A DNA stretch of 64,000 nt. Origin: Manihot esculenta (Eukaryota; Streptophyta; Magnoliopsida; Malpighiales; Euphorbiaceae). Numbering within the stretch: the first letter of the stretch is position 1; the number at the start of each line of letters is the position of its first letter. The stretch spans positions 10,993,065 to 11,057,064 of the forward strand of contig NC_035173.2 of NCBI RefSeq assembly GCF_001659605.2. The letters run 5' to 3'. Of this stretch, positions 1 through 10,560 are shown one piece after another. Below the pieces are notes generated by a model. The model saw only the letters and a list, made by a program, of their open reading frames with translations, had not been told where the DNA came from and did not search any database. Both the position numbers and the translations under genes were made by a program.

Positions 1-650
1 GAAAATAAATTGTTTAGCCACTCATGGCCATAATAAAATTATAACAACCAAGTAAAAGAAAAGAAAAAGAAAAGAAGATGGAAAAGGTGGGGGCAACGAG
101 AGAGGAAATGAGAGTGAGAGGTAGAATATGATTCTGGTTGAATGCTATGAGCCTTTATATAGGCACAAAAAAATAGAATTTAAAATAAAATCTATTATCC
201 CTATCTTATCTCTATCCTAATATTACCTCTATCCTCATCTTATCTCTATCATCATCTTATTGAGTTTGATTCAATTTGACTCTACTTGAAGCTGATCTTA
301 TCCTTGCTTAGGTGGCAAAATTTATTTTATCTCCCCATCGCCTCGAGTTACAGGTTTGGTCAAGGTTGTAGCCTCCCACTATAAAAAAAATCCTTTAATT
401 CAGCCTTTTTTCTTTCTTTTCTCAACTTATGCTCATAAACCTGTATAAAATTAAATTCAAATTAAAATTAAATATTTATATTAAAATTACAGTAAAATCA
501 AGGAATTAAATGAGAAAAAAAATGTGAGTTTTACAACTCATCAGTGTTCTTATGTATTGTTTTTGCGTGTTGTCATCGTATGTCGCTGTTTGCTGAGAGC
601 ATACGGTATTTTTTATTAATAAAAGGCGAAAGAATAGTTCCCTTTATCCT
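1..650. other. AT-rich sequence without a gene
   Basis: No convincing reading frame is present. A TATA-like string lies near 153-162 and reads as TATATAAAGG on the minus strand, which would suit a promoter in an LTR read leftward. No partner LTR is visible in the window, so this is only a suggestion. Purine-rich and CT-rich low-complexity stretches fill the rest. Confidence 0.4.
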
Positions 651-1410
651 CTCAGCTCGGTTTTGTGGTGTTGGTGGTCATTTTCCGAGGCCATTCACCT
701 ACCTCACTAAGGGCTTGCTCAAGATTCAAGCTCTTAGACCTTACTGTCGCTTCCAGGCTCTTAGACCTTACTGTCGCTTCCAGGCTCTTTACCTTTATAT
801 GGGATTCAGGCTCATTGGCCTTACTGTCGCTTAGTCATCTCAGTCGGTTTTGTGGTAGTAGAGGTCATTTTTCGAGGCCGGTCACCTACCTCACTGAGGT
901 CTTGCGCAAGATTCAGGCTCTTAGGCCTTACTGTCACTTCTAGGCTCTCTAGCCCTGCATGGGATTCAGGCTCATTGGCCTTATTGTCGCTTCGTCATCT
1001 CAGCCGATTTTGTGGTGCCAGGGGTCATTTTTCGAGGCCGGTCACCTACTTCACTGAGGTCTTGCACAAGATTCAGGCTCTTAGGCCTTACTGTCGCTTC
1101 TAGGCTCTCTAGCCTTGCATGGGATTCAGGCTCATTGGCCTTACTGTCGCTTTGTCATCTCAGCCGGGGGTCATTTTCCGAGGCCGGTCACCTACCTTAC
1201 TAAGGTCTTGCGCAAGATTCAAGCTCTTAGGCCTTACTGTCACTTCCAGGCTCTCTAGCCTTGCATGGGATTCAGGCTCATTGGTCTTACTGTCGCTTCG
1301 TCATCTCAGCCGATTTTGTGGTGCCGGAATCATTTTGTGAGCTTTGTCACCTACCTCACTGAGGTCTTGAACAAAATTCAGGCTTTTTGGCCTTACTGTT
1401 GCTTCTGAAT
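651..1410. repeat. Minisatellite, about 160-bp unit, 4.5 copies
   Basis: Units begin at about 651, 841, 1001, 1161 and 1307, each with a segment like CAGCCGATTTTGTGGTG followed by TTCGAGGCCGGTCACCTAC. The first unit is longer because a 26-bp segment (CTTAGACCTTACTGTCGCTTCCAGGCT-like) is itself duplicated near 738-790. The 1161 unit lacks about 14 bp. Frames in this stretch are open only because the repeat is open, so I call no gene. Similar minisatellites lie inside the Tat-like element further right, so this may be the 3' untranslated part of a related element. Confidence 0.9.
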
Positions 1411-2160
1411 TTTATCTGCAAAATAAGAGTTTGCACAGAGCGTATATAACGAGAATGCTCATTGTTAATTCAATAATATTCATCAATATATAGTATGTCG
1501 CACATGGCACTTAACTTCATATTTCAATGAATGTAAATATTAGTTTTCACTAATACTATTAACTCGTGGAATTTAAAAGTTCAATAAATAATATTTTACA
1601 TGTGTAAAATATTATTTAACTTTACACAAAGTAAACATACATTATTCTTTTCATTAGAATGTTCATGCTACTTCTAGAATATTCATACTACTCTCAGAAT
1701 ATTCATACTACTCTCAACTAGCAACAAAAACTCTCTCGCTAAGCTAGTATATTATTAGGCATATATTTGTGTACTCATGGAAATTTTATTCTAAGATTTA
1801 AACTTTATAATTAGACATGATATTCTAAGATATTTGCATCTAAAATAATAATAATAATAATAATAATTAGAGTTATGATGTTACTAATAGCATCTGACGC
1901 TTATCAATTATAGGAAAATAAAAATATGTATAACTTAATTGAGTGTATAAATGTCGTTTAAAATAAGGAGTAGTTAATTTTATTTATTTACTTAATAATA
2001 TATTAATTATTTTACATGGTTGTTATTTTATTTTATTTTTATCTAAATATTGCTAATTTAAAAATTGAAATAATAATTATTTTTTATTTAATAATAGAAA
2101 ACTTGATGTGTGATTAATATTTGAAGTGAAGGTATTTATGACAATACTACCACAACACAC

Positions 2161-2224
<64 letters not shown>

Positions 2225-2239
2225 TTCAAAGAGTATGGA
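1411..2239. other. AT-rich spacer, no gene seen
   Basis: Strongly AT-rich sequence with short simple repeats, including an ATA run near 1845-1867 and the long TTA run listed separately. A short segment ATTCATACTACTCT is tandemly repeated near 1680-1715. No coding signal is seen on either strand. Confidence 0.7.
2162..2223 (+). repeat. (TTA)n microsatellite
   Basis: About 20 uninterrupted TTA trinucleotides run up to ATTCTTC. This is a pure simple repeat. Confidence 0.97.
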
Positions 2240-3870
2240 TACTTACCTCCCAATGGCTGAGATCCATTTGACAGACTTTGTGTACATTAAAGTAACTCGT
2301 GTCGCCAGCTCCTGGTTATACCCTTTCTTGTAGATGTTGGGCTTGACGTGTAACCTTGCATGTCTTGTGGACAACAATAGAACTCACTGTCCACCCTGAT
2401 ATTAATCCTCAGCAAGCTCAAGGTTGTTTGTCGAGATAGAGTTATTCCTAGATTTGCTAACTGTCGACTTGGCCGACCTGCACAATCAGGCTGTCGTGCT
2501 CCACTAAACTCAAGTTCGAAAATTGCACTCGTCTTCAAGCTAGCCAACATGTACAACCCAAATCCCTCTTCGATTAGTTTGGGTATTTGATAATTTCTTG
2601 TTGTCTCCCTGTCGCACGATGCTTGAGAGACGCTATTGTCCGACCAAATTGGATGGTTATGAGTCGCGCTTGGCTACTCTACAACATCATTCCATCCGAC
2701 TTGAAATGTGAGTCCGACCTCAAACATGGCTCCAACCTCGAACACGAATATAATTTCGAGCACTGTTCCAACCTCAACGTGTAATAATACTGTGATTGTT
2801 GGATTTGCCGAGCTTCTTTGAATCCTGCTACTCCGACCGTCCGACTTGCTAATTCGAATCTTGAGGGCAGTCTGGCCATCTGATCGGGAATGCGAGACCA
2901 ACTTCAGACATGACTTCGACCTCAAGCATACATCTATTCGACTTCACGATTTCAATCTCGAGCGTGAGTCCATCGCCTATTAAGTATGACCTGATTTATT
3001 CATATGGGTCAATGTCTAGTTGGGCTCGCAATGTTTACTGGGAACCTCTTGTTGGTTTGCTAAAGTTGTTCTTTTCAAGTTCGCTTTATCGACTTGTCTG
3101 GGCTCTTCCTCCGACCTGTTGAGCATGATCTGCTAGGGCCTTCCCACTCAAAAGTTGATCATTTAATGGTGTCTATTTTAATTCTTGACGATTGTGGTTT
3201 CTTCATTTGCAGACATGCGGTGTTGGCTCCATCATGTCTACCCATCTGCATTGACAGGTGGTGTCGTGCCGACCTCACTTGTTGGAGTTCGACCAGACTA
3301 GCAATCTTCTTTGTTAGCAACTTCTTCATTAGGTCGACGCATCTTTGGCAGCTCGAACTCTTTCCAATTTTGCTATTCCAACCAACCGACCTCTCGATGC
3401 TCCGACCAACGAACCCTGCCGCAGTCCTCAATCAAAATTTGTGTTCGGGAAAGTTTGAGTTTCTTGCTCAAAGCCTTCCATACTCCACCTCTCTAACTTG
3501 CTACTTGGGACTTTATAGCCGACCTGCCCATCTAACCTTTACAACATATGTACGGTCGACCTCACAATTTTAACAAATATATACATCATTGATTCTTTTT
3601 CTCTTTATAGAAAAGATTAAAATTTTATACTCACAGATAATCTAAAGTTTCACTCCACTGTATTTCAAAGAAAAAAATTAGTAGTAATAAAATTCAATAA
3701 TCATTAAAATAAACTATCTGAAAGACTATTAAAAGATTCTTGAACATGATAAATCTTTCTTTTCAGCTGGGCTATTGCAAACCTCCAACTTTCTTTTCGC
3801 ACAAACTTTCATACCTTCGTGTGGATCTCAATGGGTGAATTTAGGAACTTTAGATAATAAAATCTCTTTC
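2240..3870. other. Decayed, probably retroelement-derived sequence
   Basis: Composition is more balanced than in the flanks, and words such as CCGACCTC and TCCGACC recur. No frame carries a recognisable domain, and the longest open stretch (3094-3573, +) has no family signature. Because a minus-strand primer-binding site closes the region at 3871-3890, this may be the decayed internal part of a minus-strand gypsy element. That rests on position, not on detected gag or pol motifs. Confidence 0.4.
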
Positions 3871-3890
3871 GTTTCCACAGACGGTGCCAA
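3871..3890 (-). other. Retrotransposon primer-binding site (Tat-type)
   Basis: Read on the minus strand this is TTGGCACCGTCTGTGGAAAC. It matches the TTGGCGCCGTCTGTGG form that follows the 5' LTR in many plant Tat-lineage gypsy elements. It directly abuts a sequence that would end in CA on the minus strand (TGATAG on the plus strand at 3892), as expected for an LTR boundary. Confidence 0.6.
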
Positions 3891-3891
3891 T

Positions 3892-5347
3892 TGATAGATC
3901 TTGTTTTCCTCCTGCTCCATTTGATAGATCTGGTTTTCTTCTTGGTCCATCATATGAGTCCATCAAATGGGTCTCTCAATATTCTATTTGATGAAAGGAC
4001 CTGCAAAATAAGAAAAGATGGTCAGGGGTCTACCGGGGATGCCCCGGTGGAGACCCTCCGACGTTCAAGTCAGATTCATGGACTAGTCTAGTATGGATAA
4101 TGACGCGGAACCCTATGGCACAAGCCTCAAACCCACACGCACAAGTAGATATGGAATCCAAAGATTTGATAAACCCACCTCCTATGGTACCCCAAACTTA
4201 GAGAAGCTGAAATACCAATGATCGAAGGATTTAGATGAGAATCTAACAAACGCCACAACGAATAGTTGATAAGTTAGCCAAGATTTTTGGTGCAATTGAT
4301 GAAAGCAAATCCTCACTCTCACTCAAAGCAATGCACGCCAAAGGCATGAAAAGAATTCTGAAATTTTGATTAAAAGCTGCCTCTTACAATTGTTTCTTAT
4401 TCTTATATAGTAAGGAGAAAAACAAATAAAACCCTAAGACACTGTTCTTGGACCTGACTTAAACACATAAGGCCCAAACCCAATCACACACTAAAATAAC
4501 ACATAAGTATTAAAACATAAGCCCAAAACATGGCCCAACACTCTAAAACTTAAAAGTTAAAATATGGCCAGAATACAAGCCCAAACAAAACTAAAATAAA
4601 ATAAGTGTTAAATAATAAAAATATAGCAAGTCCATCATAAAAAAACTGAATCTTCACAAAAACCTTACTTGATCTTCACTTTAGGCTTCCCTTTGTATAG
4701 TTTTAGCCCATAGGTTTGATTAGACTCCCTAAGCCTATGATTGCAAGTGTTGCACCAAATCTGTCCCATATGAGTTGAAGCATGCCCCAAATATATATGG
4801 ATAATATGAATATGATTTTGAACTCCTTTTAGATCGATTTGAATGACATAAGTTTGCTGCACACCATTATTAAAAATTTACCCTATTGGATTCGTATTAG
4901 ATAGGCAAGAGTTGCTGAGAAAAGAATAGAAAAGATATGGAGCTAAGGAAGAAGCTAGAAGAAGAAGGAGGAAAGAGAAGACCCCCTTTTTTTACCTGCC
5001 CCTCTTGTTCCTGCTATTGTGCTATCTGTCTATGTCATTCAGTCCCATACGTACGGACATGTCAGATCCCCTCTCCATGCCAGACGATCATTTAATTCTT
5101 CTCGGCGCGCATCCGGGCAGGGCTGCGAGGTGACTGGGTCTGCTATTCTTTTCCTCACATCACATCACTGGACTGGACTTCTTCTTGCTGGATTTGGGCT
5201 CGCGGGTAATCCATCCGGTCCAGCATGTCTGGGTCGAGGCCTGAGATACTGAATTGGTCAGCCTAAAGAGGGCTTGATGGGTTTTAGGCCACTATTCTCC
5301 TCTTGGGCCCGGTCTCGCCGAGGATAGAGGAAGTCCAGCTGTCATCA
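3892..5347 (-). repeat. Candidate 5' LTR of a minus-strand gypsy element, interrupted
   Basis: The right side of the primer-binding site starts with TGATAG. A plausible outer end lies at GTCATCA (5341-5347), so the minus strand would read TGATGAC to CTATCA. The segment near 4020-4075 (gaccctccgacgttcaagtcag) resembles the layout of the Tat-like LTR at 33.6 kb. From about 4085 to 4900 the sequence changes character (AT-rich, many gccca words, a minus-strand TATATAAG near 4405-4420), which suggests a second insertion. No second copy of this LTR is in the window, so the boundaries are provisional. Confidence 0.4.
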
Positions 5348-5980
5348 CCATTATTTAATTTCACATGGCAAATGGGCGATGAATATATTTTTAAGTTGCT
5401 TGACAGATTCAAATTATTCCCAAAACATTTTTATTTTATTTTATTTTATTTCCTGTAAATGTATTGGTTAGGATTATTTCTTTTTATTTTATATTTTTGG
5501 CGAAGGTAATGGCTAGGATGTGGATTAGGTACAGTTGTCCATTCATGGATGCCACAAAACCACTCCAACTTCAAACATGTGAGCTCAGGTTTAAATCATA
5601 TTATAATTAATAATTATAAAATTATATCCTTTTATTTAGAAATAATTATTATTAGGTCCTCCATTTTTTTAAAAATTTACTGACTTATTTATTTTTTAAA
5701 ATTATTCAATTAAAATATTAATATTTTCTTTTTAAAAAAGATAAAAATAAAAAAAATAAAATCTAAAATATCTTAAATTTATTTATATATATTTACTATC
5801 TAATTAAATATTTCAGTACAAATATTAATATATTTTACAACCATCTATATAACAACTTCATTTTTCCAAGTAAATTAATAATCAACACACAAATAACCAA
5901 CTCCATCAAGTACAGCCCATACACTAATTAATTATTATTATTAATAATTTTCCTTCTCGAGTTATATTCTCTTCGATCTG
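5348..5980. other. Intergenic region upstream of the phytocyanin gene
   Basis: AT-rich sequence with homopolymer runs and no reading frame of note. Its right end should hold the promoter of the uclacyanin-like gene. Confidence 0.6.
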
Positions 5981-5989
5981 TATATAAGG
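5981..5989 (+). promoter_or_regulatory. TATA box of the uclacyanin-like gene
   Basis: TATATAAGG lies 71 bp before the chosen ATG at 6052, which leaves room for a short leader of about 40 bases. It is the only good TATA match close to the start. Confidence 0.6.
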
Positions 5990-6051
5990 AATTCCAGTGA
6001 AGCCAAAAATGACATTATCTTCAATTGCATATCTGTCTCTGCAGCAAATTA

Positions 6052-6980
6052 ATGGTAAAAATGAGAACAATCATGAGCTTGGGTGTTATAGCAATGCTGC
6101 TGAAACTAGCAGTGGCAGCAAATTACACCGTTGGATCTCCAAATGGTGGTTGGGACACCACCACTGATGTTCAATCCTGGGCAACATCTCAATCCTTCTT
6201 GGTTGGAGATAACTTGAGTGAGTATTGCTTGTCACATTATCAATAAATTTAGACTTTTTTACCATTTTTTAAATCAAGCTGACTCTCATATTAATTATAA
6301 CAAGTCCAAATATTTTTTATTTATTATTTTTTTATAAAAAGTAAAAATAGAAATTAAAGTGATGAATTTAAAATTTTTTAAAATTTAACTAAATATACTT
6401 ACCAATAAGGCTGTGAATAGATAAATGGATTAATTAACAATACATTGCAGTTTTCCAATATGGACCAAACCACAATGTGTATGAAGTTTCAAAGGGAGAT
6501 TATGACACCTGCCAGACCAGTAATCCAATTCAAACGCAAAGTGGGGGCTCCACCGTCATTCCTCTTTCTTCTCCAGGCAAGAGGTACTTCATCTGTGGAA
6601 CACCAGGACATTGCACCCAGGGAATGAAGCTTGAGATTGACATTCTTGCGACTGCACCGCCGCCAGCTTCACCTACAAATTCTCCACTGCCATCCTCTCC
6701 GCTCACTCCTCCTGTTTCCTCTCCTTCTCCATCTCCAAAAAGTTCTGGTTTTCCTTCGCCAGCACACTCACCGGAACTCGCTCCTACATTATCTCCTTCA
6801 TCTCCATTCCCACCTGAGTCGCCGTCGGAACTTCCTGAATTCTCTCCTACTAGCTCCCCTCTACCTGGTGTTTCTTTAGCTGCGCCACCATCATCGGCCA
6901 ACAAAGACACCATCCCCACAAATCTCATTATAAGCTTCAGCCTGATCATGATGATGATGATGAAGCTTCTGGGCCTTTAG
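6052..6980 (+). CDS. Uclacyanin-like phytocyanin (GPI-anchored blue-copper protein)
   Basis: Two coding exons, 6052-6217 and 6451-6980. The intron has a GTGAGT donor and a TACATTGCAG acceptor, and joining them gives an uninterrupted 231-residue protein. It has a hydrophobic signal peptide (about residues 1-22), then one plastocyanin-like domain (about 23-125) beginning ANYTVGSPNGGW. Next comes a Pro/Ser-rich arabinogalactan-like linker and a hydrophobic Met-rich tail typical of a GPI-anchor signal, so the mature protein should sit on the outer face of the plasma membrane. All four type I copper ligand positions appear filled: His in PNHNVYEV, Cys and His in YFICGTPGHC, and Met in QGMKLE. Early-nodulin-like relatives usually lose these, so uclacyanin is the better name. 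The substrate or redox partner is unknown. The donor is close to the conserved domain position where phytocyanin genes are usually split. Confidence 0.88.
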
Positions 6981-7569
6981 GCAACTGGAGCGAAAGATGA
7001 TTCTTTTAGACAACGACCGGTTGAATGTTTTCTTCATTTCCTTTTTCTTGTCTGTCTTTCAATGTATCTGATAGTTATATATCTATTAATTGCATTAGAA
7101 TGATATCTTCTTGGATTTTGCAGTTTTTAATTTATTAATTATAAAAAATTTATATATTCTTTAAGCATCCAATTTTATTCTGATTTGAACTCTCTATAGC
7201 CCTCACGTTTCTGGAAATATCTTGAATAAAATGAGAATTTTTTAGCATAATAAAAGAAAATTGATTTATCGATGAAGCAAATGCGAAATAAACATTTGAG
7301 GCAGACACACTTGTCCATAAACACACCTGTTCAGACACCTCTAGGATCTTAAGAGTATCAAAGCTATTTTGAGTTTAATGTATTGAATGAATGATAATTC
7401 TGCTGAAGGTAACAACTCAGGAACGTGTTCAGCAGGTAAAAGCTATAATAATCTCTTAAAAATTTGCCTGACGAATCTCAATCCTCAATGGAACTACACT
7501 TAAAAGGTAACGCAGTGAGGAAGAAGCTTACACTTGAATAATTACAATTTTTCTCATATGTCCATGGTT
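6981..7569. other. 3' flank of the phytocyanin gene and spacer
   Basis: AT-rich sequence after the phytocyanin stop codon. It should hold the 3' untranslated region and poly(A) site, but no single strong AATAAA signal stands out. No other gene is seen. Confidence 0.5.
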
Positions 7570-8104
7570 ACTGGATACCTTGCTCATGCAAATGCAGAGA
7601 GAGAACGAAATGCAGAGGGAGAACATTGAGGTTGCAGGAGAGAACGCACTGTGGAAATATGATGCAGCAGCTTACAATAAATGTCAGGCCATGGCATCTG
7701 CAAGAATGGCCAGCCAAGACCGAGTATATTTGGGATGAAAACAATTTTAAGCTATTCAAGACATTGGTGAAAAAATTCGAGGCAAACCAGCTTACCAGCA
7801 TTTACATAAAGACATAAAGAATCTATGTTTTAATTTTCATTCACCTCCCCTAACATTCAGGATAATCATCCAGATCTGTACAACCATGAAATGGGTCAAA
7901 TTGGAGCAGTCAAGGCCAAAATTTCCAATCGAGGTTCCTCCAGAAGCAAACAAAGCAATGGCAACAAGCCCATGGGACAGAGACGGATATAAAAATCGAT
8001 GCTGCATCAGCTGGTCAGACTGGTCTACTTGCTATTTTGGTAAACAAGATCAAATCTTTATTCTTCAAGTTAAATGCAGCCACTGTGGAAGAGAATGTTA
8101 AAGT
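7570..8104 (+). pseudogene. Unrecognised coding-like remnant
   Basis: Two or three short stretches read like protein but lie in different frames. Around 7592-7735 a frame begins MQRENEMQRENIEVAGENAL and is polar and helix-like. Around 7861-7990 another reads through MGQIGAVKAKISNRGSSRS. A third, about 7970-8124, gives KIDAASAGQTGLLAILVNKI and ends in a stop. No start, intron pair or known domain joins them convincingly. They could be the last exons of an unrecognised gene or a decayed copy, and no function can be given. Confidence 0.3.
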
Positions 8105-8236
8105 TAACAACTTGCCCATCTATTAATTGTTATGCTACAACCTTTTGAGATATCTACTGTTTCAGTAAAAGAATCTGCAGTATCCCTCTCTCTCTCGAAT
8201 TTACAAATGCTTGTTAATCAATATTCAGGTATTCAC

Positions 8237-10396
8237 TCACCAGTAATCACCACATGAACAAAATCCATCTCTAAAGTGGTGGAACCTACGGATATCCCGC
8301 ATAATAATCTCTCGACATGTGATCTTAGAGATCAATTTTATTACAGTGTGACAATCCCTGCATACACGTAGGTTCTTAGTAATTCTTATAATGGTGTTTG
8401 GACCAGTATTAATAAGAACAAAAGCAATTGCCAGTCTTTCACTGTGATCCCAAAGCATATTCTCTTTTGTTTCTTCATCAACATTGTATAACACTGAACT
8501 CGTGTCCGGCTTGTATCCAACTTCCTTGAGTAGATGATTCAATTGCCTTAACTTGGCATATATATCTTCTATTTGTGGATGTGACTTATCTCCAACTAAG
8601 AACTGATGAACCATCTTATCGAACTCAACAAAGCTGCAGCCTGGGGGTTTCGTTAATCCCTTTTCTCGCATCAACGTTCTAACTCTTTCCACATCATCCC
8701 ATCTTTTCTCAGCTGCATAAATATTGGAAAGGCAAATGTATCCACCTACCTGTTTTGCATTCATATCAAAAAAATTTTGAGCAGAGATCTCCGCCATCTC
8801 AACATTTCGATGTAGTCGGCAAGCATTGAGGAATGCAGCCCATATATCGCTTGAGGGATTAATTTCCATGGTTTGGATAAGCTTGTATGCTTCATCCAAA
8901 TGCCCAGCTCGGCCAAGAAGATCCACCATACATGAATAGTGAGCAAGTACAGGCTCTACATCATAATCTTTTGTTACTGTGTAGAAGATTTCTTTACCTT
9001 CAGCAACCAATCCTGTATGACTGCATGCTGACAAAACTGAAGTGAGAACACCTTCATCTGGAATGATATTGTTCTTGATCATTTCATGAAAAAGAGATAC
9101 AGCTTCTCTCCCCATTCCATGAATGCCATATCCAGAAATCATGACACTCCAACAAATTAAATTCTTTTCAGGAGTCTCGCAGAAAACACGACGTGCACAA
9201 GCCAAATTTCCACATTTAGCATACATGTCTATAAGGGCTGTTGCCACAACGGTAGTTGCACCAAACCCATTCTTAACAAGGTAAGAGTGAACAGACATGC
9301 CAAATTGCAAAGCTGTGATCTGATCACATGCTACAAGCACAGATATGAAGGTTACTTGATCAGGTTTGGCTCCTTCCTGAATCATTCGACAGAAAAGACT
9401 TAAGCTTTCAAAAGCATAGTTGTTTCTTGCATAGCCTGAAATCATAGAATTCCAGGACACTGTGTCTTTCCATGCCATTTTCTCAAATAATCTTCTTACA
9501 TAGACCATAGAGTTGCACTTAAAATACACTTCAATAAGAGGGTTCATCAAAAAATCCATACAGAGCGCATACCTATTTCTGATCACATAACCATGAATCT
9601 CTTTTCCCTGCTTCAATGCAGCTAGATCGGCACAAGTACAAAGGAGACCAACCAAAGTCATGCCATCTGAAGACGATCCAGTTTGCTTCATTAAGTAAAA
9701 AATGGTCAAAGCCTCTTTCGGTTTACCGTTCTTCACATAACCCGATATCATGGTGTTCCAAGAAGTTATATCTCTCACAGGCATTCTATCAAATACCATC
9801 CTTGCTGTCCACATGTCTCCAAACTTAGAGTACATTGCAAGAAGAGAATTAGCCACATAAATGTCCGAGTCAAACCCAGAATGGACCGCCTCACCATGAA
9901 TTCTCCTACCCATTTCCACATTCAAGAAATCACCACACGCCTTAATCACAAAAGGATACGTAAACTTATCCGCCTTCTGTCCAAAACACGACATTTGTTG
10001 ATACAAAACAAGAGCTTTAACTGGAAGACCGTTGCAAGCATAGCCTCTAATCATAAAATTCCACAGGAAAGAATTTTTCAAGACGATCCCATCAAAGATC
10101 ACCTGAGCGTCAGTCATATGACCACAATTTGCATAGAAAGCTGCGAGTTTGGTGGTTAGATAAGTATTATTTTGGATATTGCCAGAAACAATAATATAGG
10201 CGTGGAGTTGCTGGCCTTTAGTAAGCCATTTGATGTTGGTAAGTGATTGTAAAATAGCTCCACATTGAAGGGAAGAGAGTGGTTGTAATAGAGATTTGTC
10301 TACAAAATGAGCGTGGGTAGTGAACGGCGTTTTATTGAGAAAAGGTGGCCAGTGATGTTTGAAGAGCTTGCGATTGAGGCTAAGAACGCCATCCAT
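8237..10396 (-). CDS. PPR protein of the PLS-DYW class
   Basis: An intronless frame of 719 residues, of usual length for the class. I start at the ATG whose complement is 10394-10396; the codon before it is TTG. Successive degenerate 31-36 residue helical repeats run from about residue 60 to 540, with hallmark phrases such as NSLLAMYSKFGDM, SWNTMISGYVKNGKPKEA and ALIDMYAKCGNL. E/E+ motifs follow with the PG box (KPPGCSFVEFD), then a complete C-terminal DYW domain. This keeps the HSE and CxxCH zinc and catalytic signatures (DHSERLAIAF, CRDCHTVIKL) and ends CSCGDYW. Such proteins act in plastids or mitochondria, where the repeats read RNA and the DYW domain is a cytidine deaminase for C-to-U editing. 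The RNA target and organelle cannot be read from the sequence, and I assign no orthologue. Confidence 0.93.
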   Translation of the reverse strand: MDGVLSLNRKLFKHHWPPFLNKTPFTTHAHFVDKSLLQPLSSLQCGAILQSLTNIKWLTKGQQLHAYIIVSGNIQNNTYLTTKLAAFYANCGHMTDAQVIFDGIVLKNSFLWNFMIRGYACNGLPVKALVLYQQMSCFGQKADKFTYPFVIKACGDFLNVEMGRRIHGEAVHSGFDSDIYVANSLLAMYSKFGDMWTARMVFDRMPVRDITSWNTMISGYVKNGKPKEALTIFYLMKQTGSSSDGMTLVGLLCTCADLAALKQGKEIHGYVIRNRYALCMDFLMNPLIEVYFKCNSMVYVRRLFEKMAWKDTVSWNSMISGYARNNYAFESLSLFCRMIQEGAKPDQVTFISVLVACDQITALQFGMSVHSYLVKNGFGATTVVATALIDMYAKCGNLACARRVFCETPEKNLICWSVMISGYGIHGMGREAVSLFHEMIKNNIIPDEGVLTSVLSACSHTGLVAEGKEIFYTVTKDYDVEPVLAHYSCMVDLLGRAGHLDEAYKLIQTMEINPSSDIWAAFLNACRLHRNVEMAEISAQNFFDMNAKQVGGYICLSNIYAAEKRWDDVERVRTLMREKGLTKPPGCSFVEFDKMVHQFLVGDKSHPQIEDIYAKLRQLNHLLKEVGYKPDTSSVLYNVDEETKENMLWDHSERLAIAFVLINTGPNTIIRITKNLRVCRDCHTVIKLISKITCREIIMRDIRRFHHFRDGFCSCGDYW

Positions 10397-10560
10397 CAAT
10401 GAGAAGTTGAGCCCTTGGCCTGCTTCTTGAAGAGAATGCTAGAGTACACAGTGGAGGGTATTCCAGTTAAAAGATCACCTTTATGCACTCACACAGAAAG
10501 TTATGGGCTCTGCTTTGCCAAATTTCATTACTACCGTGGATAACTTAATAATAATTATTA
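10397..10560 (-). promoter_or_regulatory. Short upstream region of the PPR gene
   Basis: Only about 164 bp separate the PPR start codon from the first base that aligns with the retroelement LTR to the right. The promoter is therefore either very compact or partly made of transposon sequence. No clear TATA box is visible, which is common for PPR genes. Confidence 0.5.

Noticed and set aside
544..1340. Five overlapping plus-strand open frames of 63-96 codons
   Set aside because: They are translations of the 160-bp minisatellite in shifted registers, have no domain, and repeat the same words.
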